Assembly (NCBI GenBank): GCA_946543465.1
Contig: CAMNLR010000145.1
Location: 1-36,178 of the forward strand
Direction of reading: 5' to 3'
Source: CAG-791 sp002390025
GTDB lineage: Bacteria > Bacillota > Clostridia > Lachnospirales > Lachnospiraceae
Length of the DNA: 36,178 nt
Shown: piece by piece, positions 1 through 6,545 of the stretch
How positions within the stretch are numbered: position 1 is the stretch's first letter
How the letters are laid out: each line of letters begins with the position of its first letter
Program-made: the position numbers and the translations under genes
The notes under the pieces: model-generated
Databases searched by the model: none
Seen by the model: only the letters and a program-made list of their open reading frames with translations
What the model was told of the DNA's origin: nothing

Positions 1-1140
1 TGCATAATCCCTAATTCTTGTCACACCATCGGGAATGACTACATTTACTAAAGGCTTATCATTTAGAAATAAATTTCCATATAATCCACTGGAATCATCC
101 ACTAAATTCAACCATGCTTCGATACTACTTATATGTATTTCTTTCAGGCTGCTACAATTTTCAAATGCAGAATACTCGATACTCGTCACACTATCGGGAA
201 TCGTTACGCTCGTAAGGCTGCTACAATTTTCAAATGTAGAATACTCAATCCTCGTCACACCATCGGGAATCGTTACGCTTGTCAGGCTGCTGCAATTTTC
301 AAATGCATAATCTCCTATTATTGCCACGCTGTCGGGTAGCATCAACGTTGAAAGAGATATGCATTTAGAAAAGCCATAATAGCCTACTGAAGTAATCGAA
401 TCTGAAAGAGAGACTTCTACCAGTTTATTCAAAGAATAAAAAGCATAATTTCCTATAGTAGTAATCCCGTCCTCAACAACAAGAGTCTTGACTTTTGATC
501 TCTTAGAAGCCCACGGAATACTGGACTCTGAAAAGTCGTCCATTTCCCCGCTTCCGCTAATGGTAAGTGTAAGATTATTATCTGTTCCCGTCAGTTTCCA
601 AGTTGCATTTTCACCACAACTTCCTGAATCAACAACATCTTCATCCGTTGACAGCTCTGTATTCATGCTATCCGTACTAATACTCTCTTGCTCAGCAGGA
701 ATAGTTGTTGTAGATTGATTGTCCTCTTTTCCTTCTTCGGAAGTATCCATAGTATCAGTTTCCTCTGCAGGAGTATCAACTGTATCTGCGGAGGAATCTG
801 TTTTTTCTTCCTCTGTATTATTCTCTGTGTCTTCAGGGACAGACTGATTATGATCCTCTTCTTTCTCATCTAAGGTTTCAGAATCATCGACTGATTCCAC
901 TGTTTCCTGAGAGGTGTCTTCTGCTGATTCCTCAGTTTCCTGCTCGGATTCATTTTCACTGCCTTCGCCGGCCCCTTCATCTGCTGTTTCAGATTCATCG
1001 GTCTCTTCAATGACCTCAACAACCGATGACTCTGTTGTATCACCAGAAGTCTCCGCAGCAAAAACAGATCCTGATAAGGAACCTGTAGCTATTATTACCG
1101 ACATCATCAATGCCGCAATCTGGTATCTGTGTTTTTTCAT
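1..1140 (-). CDS. Secreted BspA-like leucine-rich-repeat protein (3' end beyond window)
   Basis: The frame is open from an ATG at 1140 to the left edge, giving 380 codons with no stop. GGAGGACGGAG precedes the start. Residues 1 to about 29 form a signal peptide (MKKHRYQIAALMMS, ending SVFAA). Residues 30 to about 165 are a Glu/Ser/Thr-rich low-complexity stretch, probably a wall-spanning or linker segment. A BspA-type opening block follows (GENATWKL, LTISGSGEMDDF), then LRR_5 repeats of about 23 residues with the pattern AFENCSSLTSVTIPDSVTSI. Known BspA-like proteins are surface adhesins or binding proteins; the ligand here is unknown. The C-terminal anchor is not visible. Its AT-rich composition matches the mobile element to its right rather than the core chromosome, so it may be cargo, but the element's left end is not in view. 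The LRR/BspA assignment is firm, the role is inferred. Confidence 0.88.
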   Translation of the reverse strand, partial: MKKHRYQIAALMMSVIIATGSLSGSVFAAETSGDTTESSVVEVIEETDESETADEGAGEGSENESEQETEESAEDTSQETVESVDDSETLDEKEEDHNQSVPEDTENNTEEEKTDSSADTVDTPAEETDTMDTSEEGKEDNQSTTTIPAEQESISTDSMNTELSTDEDVVDSGSCGENATWKLTGTDNNLTLTISGSGEMDDFSESSIPWASKRSKVKTLVVEDGITTIGNYAFYSLNKLVEVSLSDSITSVGYYGFSKCISLSTLMLPDSVAIIGDYAFENCSSLTSVTIPDGVTRIEYSTFENCSSLTSVTIPDSVTSIEYSAFENCSSLKEIHISSIEAWLNLVDDSSGLYGNLFLNDKPLVNVVIPDGVTRIRDYA

Positions 1141-1204
1141 CTCCGTCCTCCATTTGCCTGAATAAAATATTTTGAACTCCGAAATAAGCAACCATATAGA
1201 AAGC

Positions 1205-1234
1205 ATTATATAGTAATCTTATTCTCCGTTACAA
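1205..1234 (-). promoter_or_regulatory. Candidate sigma-A promoter of the LRR gene
   Basis: On the minus strand TTGTAA (1229-1234) and TATAAT (1205-1210) are 18 bp apart, about 65 bp upstream of the ATG at 1140. The -10 is perfect and the -35 weak. Confidence 0.45.
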
Positions 1235-1254
1235 GAACAGTAAAGACAAGATTA

Positions 1255-1287
1255 TATGTTGCAGAATATACACGTTATGTTGCAGAA
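1255..1287. repeat. Paired 12-bp direct repeat upstream of the LRR promoter
   Basis: TATGTTGCAGAA occurs at 1255-1266 and again at 1276-1287, 21 bp apart, which is two helical turns. It lies just upstream of the candidate promoter of the LRR gene, so it could be a regulator binding site. That role is an inference from spacing and position. Confidence 0.4.
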
Positions 1288-1607
1288 CATAATGCTGTCA
1301 GTTACCAAGAACACTGATCTTTCACAAAAAGTACAGACAGCAAATATAAATCATCTATAAAAATAAAATTAATATTTTATAAATTGCTTTGTTCGTCTTT
1401 TTAATCCGACCTGTAAAAATATAGTCTTTTTTGTAATTTAGCCCTGATTTTACAGAATGTTTTTTGTGGTATATAATTGGGGGTGGTGAGGGCGGGATAA
1501 TATTAATATATTTATATATATGTATATCTATGTATCTATATATAATCATTTAAAATATTCTTATATATTAATATTATTAAAAGATTTACTTTTATATATG
1601 CACTACT

Positions 1608-1654
1608 ATAGCGGGATATTTTGGTTTGATGATATACCAAATAATTCCCGCTAT
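1608..1654. other. Imperfect hairpin in AT-rich DNA
   Basis: ATAGCGGGA (1608-1616) pairs perfectly with TCCCGCTAT (1646-1654). The inner ATTTTGGT and ACCAAAT segments extend the stem with mismatches. No gene ends next to it, so a terminator role is not obvious. Confidence 0.4.
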
Positions 1655-1784
1655 TATTGTCTCAAACACATTGTTATTCAAATAATAAAGCCTGTTATAC
1701 GCTTTATTCTGCTGTTTACAGCACTCAGTAACCTATTTATGCCAGCCAACCTTGCAAGCTCATATATACGCCTTTAAAGCGTTC

Positions 1785-1847
1785 CTGTGGCAGAGGGACG
1801 GCTCTCATAGAGCTACTGTGGCAGAGGGATTGAGTTGGCAGAGGGGA
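1785..1847. repeat. Three iteron-like GGCAGAGGGA repeats
   Basis: CTGTGGCAGAGGGA is at 1785-1798 and 1816-1829, and a shorter copy TTGGCAGAGGGGA is at 1835-1847. A small hairpin (GCTCT, loop CAT, AGAGC) lies between the first two. Clustered short repeats in a mobile element can be protein-binding iterons, but no replication initiator gene is visible here. Confidence 0.4.
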
Positions 1848-2141
1848 TCACAGACCATAGCTTTCATTCTGGCAGAAAAATAAGCGGGAAAATCGACTAT
1901 TTTTTGATTCCTGGGGATACACTGGTACACTTTACCATGCCATCCTGTTATATGGAAAATAAGGGCGAAAAACGCACTTCTGGGAGCAAATAAAAAAGAG
2001 AGTACTATGGCAGCACTCTCTTCTTGTCGGATACATGGATAGTTGAGGACATGCCATGTTCCGAACACAACACACGAATATATTTTAGCAGATTCTGTAA
2101 ACCTGTAAATATCATTTCTAAATTTTAAAAGTAATCATAAA

Positions 2142-2462
2142 TCAAAAATCCTGAATACCGGTCTCACGTTTCAGCAGCGCAATAATAAGGCTGTTCATTG
2201 ACGGCGTTCCGGTCTTTGTGAGAGTATACAGCTCTTTCAGGCCTTGCAGGTGCTTTTCCTGCTCAGGTGTCCTGTCTTTCATCTTTTCTAGTTCCTGTAT
2301 CTCAGACAGTTTCGCGGACATATGCTCTATCAGTTTTTCGCGAGTACCGCTTTTTATACGGACACTGATCCTGTCATAATGTTGCTTATTGTACTCTCTC
2401 TGATTATCAATCTGTGCGGTATATGCCTCTTCTGAAGTGGTGTATTTTTTGGGTCTTGCCAT
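2142..2462 (-). CDS. Small basic DNA-binding-like protein of mobile elements (RHH-like)
   Basis: This 106-residue protein starts at an ATG preceded by AGGTG at a spacing of 6. It begins MARPKKYTTSEEAYTAQ and continues with a segment containing RISVRIKSGTREKLIEHM, which resembles a ribbon-helix-helix strand (alternating polar and hydrophobic, then a helix). A Lys/Glu-rich predicted coiled coil follows at about residues 55-85 and a short C-terminal helix ends GIQDF. Proteins of this kind are common as orphan genes on clostridial plasmids, prophages and integrative elements, and several act as copy-control or Arc-like repressors. It lies last in the leftward set. A role as repressor of the two palindromic promoters at 3421 and 4283 is attractive but unproven. 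Confidence 0.65.
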   Translation of the reverse strand: MARPKKYTTSEEAYTAQIDNQREYNKQHYDRISVRIKSGTREKLIEHMSAKLSEIQELEKMKDRTPEQEKHLQGLKELYTLTKTGTPSMNSLIIALLKRETGIQDF

Positions 2463-2504
2463 TATTTCACCTGTAGAAATTTAATTAATCGTTAAAGTCT
2501 GATT

Positions 2505-2531
2505 GGCGGCAGATCCAGATGGATCGCCGCC
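2505..2531 (-). terminator. Hairpin after the 110-residue unknown gene
   Basis: GGCGGC, a bulged A, GATCCA, a 2-nt loop, TGGATC and GCCGCC form a nearly perfect 12-bp stem 22 bp past the stop at 2553. The downstream U tract on the minus strand is weak (ATCAGACTTT), so termination may be partial. Confidence 0.55.
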
Positions 2532-2552
2532 ATTATTGTAGCAATTATGCGG

Positions 2553-2885
2553 TTATGAATCAATTCGAACAATAAGTGCTACTGAAAAATCACGCACGGA
2601 CAAAAACTCTAAGCGCATGATTTTCTCGCCCGTCCTGCCATCCGCGACAACATCTGTCATGTCGATATTGTCCACCGGCAATGAGATTGAGTAGACCTCT
2701 GGAGCGCCACCGATCTGCAAGGAATCATCTGTAATGTGGATATTGTCTGGCTCGATATAATCGATGGTCAAGTCCAGCGAGTTATCCTGATTGCTCATGG
2801 TGAAAAATATAGATGTCTTTACAATCATCTCAGGCTCTCGCAGATGTGCAAGGATATCTTGAAAAGTCTCTTTATTTAAAATCAT
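2553..2885 (-). CDS. Hypothetical protein, 110 aa
   Basis: I do not recognise the family. The ATG at 2885 has GGGAG at a spacing of 7. The protein is acidic, has no membrane segment or signal peptide, and looks rich in beta strands (DLTIDYIEPDNIHITDD, VYSISLPVDNIDMTDV, VALIVRID). It begins with an amphipathic helix (LNKETFQDILAHLREPEMIV). It lies between the RHH-like gene and the 97-residue coiled-coil gene, each gap carrying a hairpin, and is probably co-transcribed with them from the promoter at 3421-3449. Coding is supported by the ribosome binding site, the operon position and the lack of any competing frame. Confidence 0.65.
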   Translation of the reverse strand: MILNKETFQDILAHLREPEMIVKTSIFFTMSNQDNSLDLTIDYIEPDNIHITDDSLQIGGAPEVYSISLPVDNIDMTDVVADGRTGEKIMRLEFLSVRDFSVALIVRIDS

Positions 2886-2910
2886 TTCTTACTCCCTATA
2901 TTATGTATCA

Positions 2911-2945
2911 CCACCACCGGAAAGCTGTTTGCTCTCCAGCGGTGG
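2911..2945 (-). other. Intercistronic hairpin
   Basis: CCACC...GGAAAGC pairs with GCTCTCC...GGTGG around a 5-nt loop, with mismatches. It sits between the stop at 2957 and the next start at 2885. There is no U tract, so it is more likely a processing or stability element than a terminator. Confidence 0.4.
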
Positions 2946-2956
2946 TTGTCTATGAA

Positions 2957-3250
2957 TCAGCGATTGAAAGTAAATCGGCGACAAGTTGTTTTCTTGAGAT
3001 ACGCGGCGTACAAATCTGCGTGAACCTTCTTGAATTCGGTACTTGCAAATCTGTTCGAGATAACATCACGGAAAGTTGCTTTAGAGCCGTTGTCCGCGAT
3101 CAGTTCATCCTGTCCGCTTTCCTGCATATACAGCTTGATTTCATCTTTCAGGCTCTCAATCTGTGTATTGAGCTCATCCTGCATTGCACTGTACTCAGAA
3201 AGTTCCTGCATGATAGCGTTGATTTCAGCTGCGGTCTTTGTGGTCTTCAT
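2957..3250 (-). CDS. Phage/element-type small coiled-coil protein, 97 aa
   Basis: The ATG follows AAGGAGG by 8 nt. Residues about 8-45 form a predicted coiled coil (INAIMQELSEYSAMQDELN, IESLKDEIKLYMQES). The C-terminal half is conserved-looking and basic (GSKATFRDVISNRFAST, HADLYAAYLKKTTCRRFTF). I infer similarity to small proteins common in clostridial prophages and conjugative elements, with a layout reminiscent of siphovirus Gp157-like proteins, but cannot confirm a family. It is the first gene after the palindrome-containing promoter at 3421-3449, with a 5' leader of about 160 nt. Confidence 0.7.
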   Translation of the reverse strand: MKTTKTAAEINAIMQELSEYSAMQDELNTQIESLKDEIKLYMQESGQDELIADNGSKATFRDVISNRFASTEFKKVHADLYAAYLKKTTCRRFTFNR

Positions 3251-3420
3251 TGTGTTGTCCTCCTTGATTTATGATGGTGTGTTGTGTGTTGGAGCCGCCC
3301 TCTAATCATCTTCCTGACTATTGTCTCTCAGGTCTGGATACCACTCACAGGTATATGGGTTAGAGCATTAAGGCGCTTTCGGCTTTTCCTGACGGCTCAT
3401 GTTTTGTTCTTTATGATGTT

Positions 3421-3449
3421 ATTATATGGCGCTATATAATTAATGTCAA
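3421..3449 (-). promoter_or_regulatory. Leftward promoter with palindromic operator (copy A)
   Basis: On the minus strand TTGACA (3444-3449) and TATAAT (3421-3426), both perfect consensus, are separated by exactly 17 bp. The spacer and -10 contain a near-palindrome, TATATAGCGCCATATA. The same palindrome sits in the same place in the promoter at 4283-4311, which points to a shared repressor. Confidence 0.75.
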
Positions 3450-3489
3450 TACTTTTTTCCCAGAATGTTTTTTACGATTAATTTTATGG

Positions 3490-3522
3490 ATTCAGGCAGT
3501 GGCAGTTATCCACTGCCTGAAT
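3490..3522 (-). terminator. Hairpin after the SprT-like gene
   Basis: ATTCAGGCAGTGG (3490-3502) and CCACTGCCTGAAT (3510-3522) form a perfect 13-bp stem with a 7-nt loop, 10 bp past the stop codon at 3532. On the minus strand it is followed by an A/T-rich stretch without a long U run. Confidence 0.65.
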
Positions 3523-3531
3523 TATGTGATG

Positions 3532-4206
3532 TTAGCCGTTGGTCAACTCAAATGGGACTCCGCAATCTCCGCAAATCACGTTGACATATGATGTTGCACG
3601 GACGATGGCTTTACAGACCGGACACTGATAACGTTTGCTGTTTGACGGCCTTTTAGGCTTGATAGGTGTAGTACCCTTGCCTGTATTAGGAGTTCCAGTT
3701 CCGGTGGAAATAGGGAAATCAGCATCACGGGCAAACAAGAAATCTTCAAAGCCGAAAGCTGTGCAGAACTCAAGCTGTGACTCTGTAGGCTCCGTGATTG
3801 TCCATCCATAAACCGGATGTTTGGAAATCTTCAGGTGTGCGATCTCTTCAGCTGTTTTAGCAAATTTGCGATTATGGTACCCGTTCGTGCTAGTATCCTT
3901 AATCCCGTGCATCATATTGTACAGATGCGACATTTCGTGCAAAAGTGAACTGCATACAGACAACACGCCGTATTCCCCGTCATTGCATCTCATAAGGTGC
4001 TCAGCTGACAAGTTAATTTCCCGCATCTGTTTACCGTCAACATTTCGCCACACCGGAGACACCGAGATGTGCGCGTATGTCCTGACACTGGACTGAATAG
4101 TGATGCAAACGTCTTCCAATTCCCCATTGAAGAAATATTCGTTTGCACATTTGTACATTTTGTTAAGTACCTGAATCGCACGCTGATAATTGATTGTTCT
4201 CTTCAT
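3532..4206 (-). CDS. SprT-like zinc metalloprotease with C-terminal zinc ribbon
   Basis: This protein has 224 residues. The start is the ATG 8 nt after AGGAGG; an out-of-frame ATG lies closer. Residues 90-94 read HEMSH, the HExxH zinc-binding and catalytic site, and His111 in NGYHNRKF fits the third metal ligand of SprT/Spartan proteins. The C terminus, about residues 193-217, has CPVC and CGDC pairs, the usual SprT-type zinc ribbon. A Thr/Gly/Pro-rich linker (about 165-185) separates the two. Family members act on DNA-bound or DNA-crosslinked proteins, and SprT-like genes are frequent in phages and conjugative elements, where a role in clearing proteins from DNA is plausible. It has its own palindrome-bearing promoter at 4283-4311 and terminator. 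Confidence 0.85.
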   Translation of the reverse strand: MKRTINYQRAIQVLNKMYKCANEYFFNGELEDVCITIQSSVRTYAHISVSPVWRNVDGKQMREINLSAEHLMRCNDGEYGVLSVCSSLLHEMSHLYNMMHGIKDTSTNGYHNRKFAKTAEEIAHLKISKHPVYGWTITEPTESQLEFCTAFGFEDFLFARDADFPISTGTGTPNTGKGTTPIKPKRPSNSKRYQCPVCKAIVRATSYVNVICGDCGVPFELTNG

Positions 4207-4282
4207 TTCATTGTCCTCCTATGAAAGAAATAGATTAATGTGTTGTGGTTGTGTTGTGTTCCTGTTTTCATCTTACAATCAT

Positions 4283-4311
4283 AGTATATAGCGCTATATA
4301 TAAACTGTCAA
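4283..4311 (-). promoter_or_regulatory. Leftward promoter with palindromic operator (copy B)
   Basis: On the minus strand TTGACA (4306-4311) and TATACT (4283-4288) are 17 bp apart. The spacer holds the perfect palindrome TATATAGCGCTATATA (partly overlapping the -10). It drives the SprT-like gene, with a leader of about 70 nt, and matches copy A at 3421-3449. Confidence 0.75.
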
Positions 4312-4828
4312 GAAAACCTAATGATTAATATTAATGGGGGGATATTGAACCATTTTGATCAGTAAATACCTGGGTATTGGTGTAACGTGGTGCATTCACA
4401 CGGCAGAGGTGTTTTTTACACTAAAAAAATCAGCGCTCTTATTTGTCCCAATATTTAATTGGCGTTTTTAAGAACTCAAAATTTGGAAAATCACGACATA
4501 TATGAAAGGGATGCCGCCTGATGTAACTTTTTTGTACCCCTTGACGTATTTTGGCGTGCTATTACTCCATAAAAACATTAGGGTTTTGGGGAGTGTGGTA
4601 CTCTCACATATATGAAAGAAATGTAGCCATATGGCAATAGACGAGCGATAACGGACAACTTTTTTGGGAGGTGTAACTTTTTTGATGCTCAAATTTGCCA
4701 TGTAAACATTAGTGTTTTCAGCGGTGGCAAAACAGATATATATGGAAGAAGGAATTGCATGAGCAAGAATTGAACACCCTTCCCCGAAACATCCCATTTT
4801 TTTAAGTATTTATTTAAGGAGGTTAAAA
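4312..4828. other. Non-coding stretch between divergent gene sets
   Basis: About 500 bp with no convincing gene lie between the leftward SprT promoter and the rightward HNH-like gene. The right two thirds are the modular repeats described at 4496-4752. A leftward frame at 4468-4797 runs through the repeats but lacks a ribosome binding site. Confidence 0.5.
4496..4752. repeat. Degenerate modular tandem repeats (period about 110-130 bp)
   Basis: Three modules recur in order. CATATATGAAAG-like sequence is at 4497-4508 and 4607-4618, with a decayed copy at about 4734-4752. GTAACTTTTTTG is at 4523-4534 and 4673-4684, with a related ACAACTTTTTTG between. AAACATTAGNGTTTT is at about 4573-4587 and 4703-4717. 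The order and spacing indicate an old tandem duplication. Possible functions are an origin, a transfer site, or a regulatory leader for the HNH-like gene downstream; none is demonstrated. Confidence 0.6.
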
Positions 4829-4833
4829 ATGAC

Positions 4834-5664
4834 ATGGTTAATAAAAACAGTAATGCTTTGTCTGATGTTGAGTGCTATGCTCAGCGGTTTGCAGAAATAG
4901 AAGAAGGACAAGTAATAGCTTCTGCAATATCTAAAAAGACAAAAACACAGGAATTTTACACGTTTACGACAAAAGACCGCGAATGGTCAATGGCATGGTC
5001 GGATGAATCACTGGCACGGTCACAGCTCAAGAAATACTGGTTCGTCTCCACAAAGGGGGATGTGATCTCTGTCCGGGGCGAAAAGCCAAAATATGTTAGG
5101 AAAGACACCAATAATAAACGTGGTTACATCAAGTATCACACCACAGTTGACGGAAAGAAGAAAAGCATTAATGGGCATGCCCTGACGGCCATTGTATTCA
5201 AGTCTTGTGTCATGCCAGATGCCCAGCAATCACTAAACGAACAGGGAATATATTCTCTGGGGAAACAGAACGACCAGAACCAGACTCATCATGAGGAAAC
5301 CGGAAATATACTGGACTGTGATCCGAAAAAGCAATGCATTACCACCGGCGGAGATCACAGGCTGTTACATGCTCATCGGTGGCAGGAGCTTGTCAAATCG
5401 GCGCAGCGGCAGGCAGATATGAGCGGGCAAGCCATTATTATAGTGCCGCCATTCGATGTTGACGCAGAGGGGGATCAGGTGAAGTACAACGGGACTTATA
5501 TCTACAGACTTGTTTCCGCTGCTGATACAGAGCAGTTGCAGAAATGGATGCAGGACAACGTATCTTTTGTCCCAGTGAAAGTGGACGCAGACAAAATACA
5601 AGAGATTTCTGGTATAGAAGACATAGAGTCAATCACAATTGAAGTACAGGAGGTACACACATGA
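4834..5664 (+). CDS. HNH/NUMOD-like element protein
   Basis: This protein has 276 residues. The centre (about 67-123) has the pattern of a NUMOD4-like DNA-binding module: YWFVSTKGDVISV, a basic stretch, then NNKRGYIKYHTTVDGKKK and NGHALTAIVF. A His-rich segment follows: His152, His153, a Cys162...Cys168 pair, and GGDHRLLHAH with His175, His179 and His181, resembling a diverged HNH nuclease fold. The remaining C-terminal part is acidic and has no recognised domain. The HNH assignment is by pattern and the catalytic residues are uncertain. AAGGAGG lies 11 nt before this ATG; a second ATG at 4829, in another frame, has better spacing but gives only 23 codons. The stop overlaps the next start as ATGA, so the two genes are translationally coupled. 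Confidence 0.6.
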   Translation: MVNKNSNALSDVECYAQRFAEIEEGQVIASAISKKTKTQEFYTFTTKDREWSMAWSDESLARSQLKKYWFVSTKGDVISVRGEKPKYVRKDTNNKRGYIKYHTTVDGKKKSINGHALTAIVFKSCVMPDAQQSLNEQGIYSLGKQNDQNQTHHEETGNILDCDPKKQCITTGGDHRLLHAHRWQELVKSAQRQADMSGQAIIIVPPFDVDAEGDQVKYNGTYIYRLVSAADTEQLQKWMQDNVSFVPVKVDADKIQEISGIEDIESITIEVQEVHT

Positions 5665-5873
5665 ATAAAAGAACCACAAAAACTACAATAGGCAACAGTA
5701 ACAAGCGTCTTCTTTCAATTGAGGAAGCAAGCGACTATCTCAGCCTTGGAACTCATAGCACACGAGAATGGTGTTCGTCCTTGGGTGCAATTGTCAAGAT
5801 CGGTGGCCGCGTTCTCATTGATAAAGTCAGACTTGATGCATGTATTGATGAGATAAGACAAACAAAGCAATAA
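5661..5873 (+). CDS. Small helix-turn-helix protein (excisionase/MerR-like fold)
   Basis: The protein has 70 residues. Residues about 16-60 match the winged-helix HTH_17 pattern of excisionase-like proteins: RLLSIEEASDYLSLGTHSTR for the two helices, then IGGRVLIDKVRLDACIDEI for the wing and tail helix. The start overlaps the previous stop (ATGA), and AGGAGG precedes it. It could be a second recombination directionality factor or a regulator of the element; the dedicated excisionase is more likely the gene at 6321. Confidence 0.75.
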   Translation: MNKRTTKTTIGNSNKRLLSIEEASDYLSLGTHSTREWCSSLGAIVKIGGRVLIDKVRLDACIDEIRQTKQ

Positions 5874-6015
5874 CATGGTCTGCATTGCCTTCCGGATCAT
5901 GATTCAATATATCTGTGGGTGCAGTCATCTTGGCTGTTCCCATAATTTATTAAATTATTATTTTAAAATCATATATATTTAATAATATAAACACAAATAG
6001 TTCACAATATTATGA

Positions 6016-6043
6016 TTGAAATTGGCACTGTATTTGCTATAAT
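6016..6043 (+). promoter_or_regulatory. Candidate promoter of the excision/integration module
   Basis: TTGAAA (6016-6021) and TATAAT (6038-6043) are 16 bp apart. This would give a leader of about 270 nt before the excisionase start at 6321. Confidence 0.55.
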
Positions 6044-6130
6044 GGGATAGAAATATGGTTATAACATATATATTCAGATTAATGTATAAGGGGGATGTGG
6101 TGGTAAGAAACAAAATTTGAAATTAGTGTC

Positions 6131-6232
6131 ATGATCGTGACGCTCACAGCATTTCTGATGATATTACTGGTACTTGGTAATACATTCTTTCATATCACAT
6201 ATCAAAATTCTAAATTTAAAAATAAATCATAA
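6131..6232 (+). CDS. Possible 33-residue membrane peptide
   Basis: The frame starts at an ATG and reads MIVTLTAFLMILLVLGNTFF, one transmembrane helix, followed by a polar basic tail ending KFKNKS. Hydrophobic peptides of this size with a basic tail include type I toxins and holin-like peptides of Firmicutes elements. There is no good ribosome binding site before this ATG. A second frame upstream (GKKQNLKLVS) would join it only with a one-base shift, so it could be a decayed gene. Confidence 0.25.
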   Translation: MIVTLTAFLMILLVLGNTFFHITYQNSKFKNKS

Positions 6233-6320
6233 AACAAAATTCCAAACAAAAAAGAAAATAATTGAAACGAAAAGAAACGAATTATGGAAAGAATGAGGTG
6301 AAACATATGGAGATTGAATA

Positions 6321-6530
6321 ATGGTAAAAAATGAGAAACGAGTCCCTTTATGGGAGAAGTATGCCCTGACGGTGGATCAGGCAGCGGAATATTTTGGAAT
6401 AGGTTCGAAGAAGATTCGGAACATGATTTGCATATACAAGGATGCTAAATGGTACATGCTTAACGGGGAGCGCACATTGATTAAGCGCAAGCTATTTGAA
6501 GAGTTTTTGAATGAGACACAGGCGATTTGA
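6321..6530 (+). CDS. xis: Tn916-type excisionase
   Basis: The protein has 69 residues. It follows the Tn916 Xis plan: an opening PLWEKYALTVDQAAEYFGIG, a second helix KKIRNMICI, then WYMLNGERTLIKRKLFEEFL, a winged helix-turn-helix. Excisionases bind the attachment-site arms and direct the integrase towards excision. The gene is directly upstream of the integrase, separated by a terminator-like hairpin, as is usual for this module. Its ATG overlaps the stop of a four-codon leader (TAATG), and GGAG lies about 8 nt upstream. Confidence 0.9.
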   Translation: MVKNEKRVPLWEKYALTVDQAAEYFGIGSKKIRNMICIYKDAKWYMLNGERTLIKRKLFEEFLNETQAI

Positions 6531-6545
6531 TTCGTGGAAAAGAGG

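Larger units (their letters stand above)
1141..2141. other. Gene-poor AT-rich stretch of about 1 kb
   Basis: No frame here has both a good ribosome binding site and protein-like composition. The stretch holds the LRR promoter region, a very AT-rich segment at 1340-1600, an imperfect hairpin at 1608-1654 (ATAGCGGGA pairing with TCCCGCTAT) and short GGCAGAGGGA repeats at 1785-1847. It separates the LRR gene from the first small leftward gene and may include non-coding element functions such as an origin or transfer site. Nothing proves that. Confidence 0.5.
5874..6320. other. AT-rich leader region before the excisionase gene
   Basis: This 447-bp gap holds a promoter (6016-6043), a possible 33-residue hydrophobic peptide (6131-6232), and a minimal leader reading frame of four codons, ATG GAG ATT GAA TAA, at 6307-6321. 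Its stop overlaps the excisionase start as TAATG. GAGGTG precedes the leader ATG. The arrangement suggests regulated or coupled expression of the excision module. Confidence 0.5.

Noticed and set aside
1520..1777. An 85-codon Ile/Tyr-rich frame in AT-rich DNA
   Set aside because: Its composition is what random AT-rich DNA gives, and it has no ribosome binding site.
1805..2068. An 87-codon minus-strand frame
   Set aside because: No ribosome binding site, no recognisable domain, and it overlaps the GGCAGAGGGA repeats.
4468..4797. A 109-codon minus-strand frame through the modular repeats
   Set aside because: Its apparent internal repeats are those of the DNA; there is no ribosome binding site and the promoter context does not fit.
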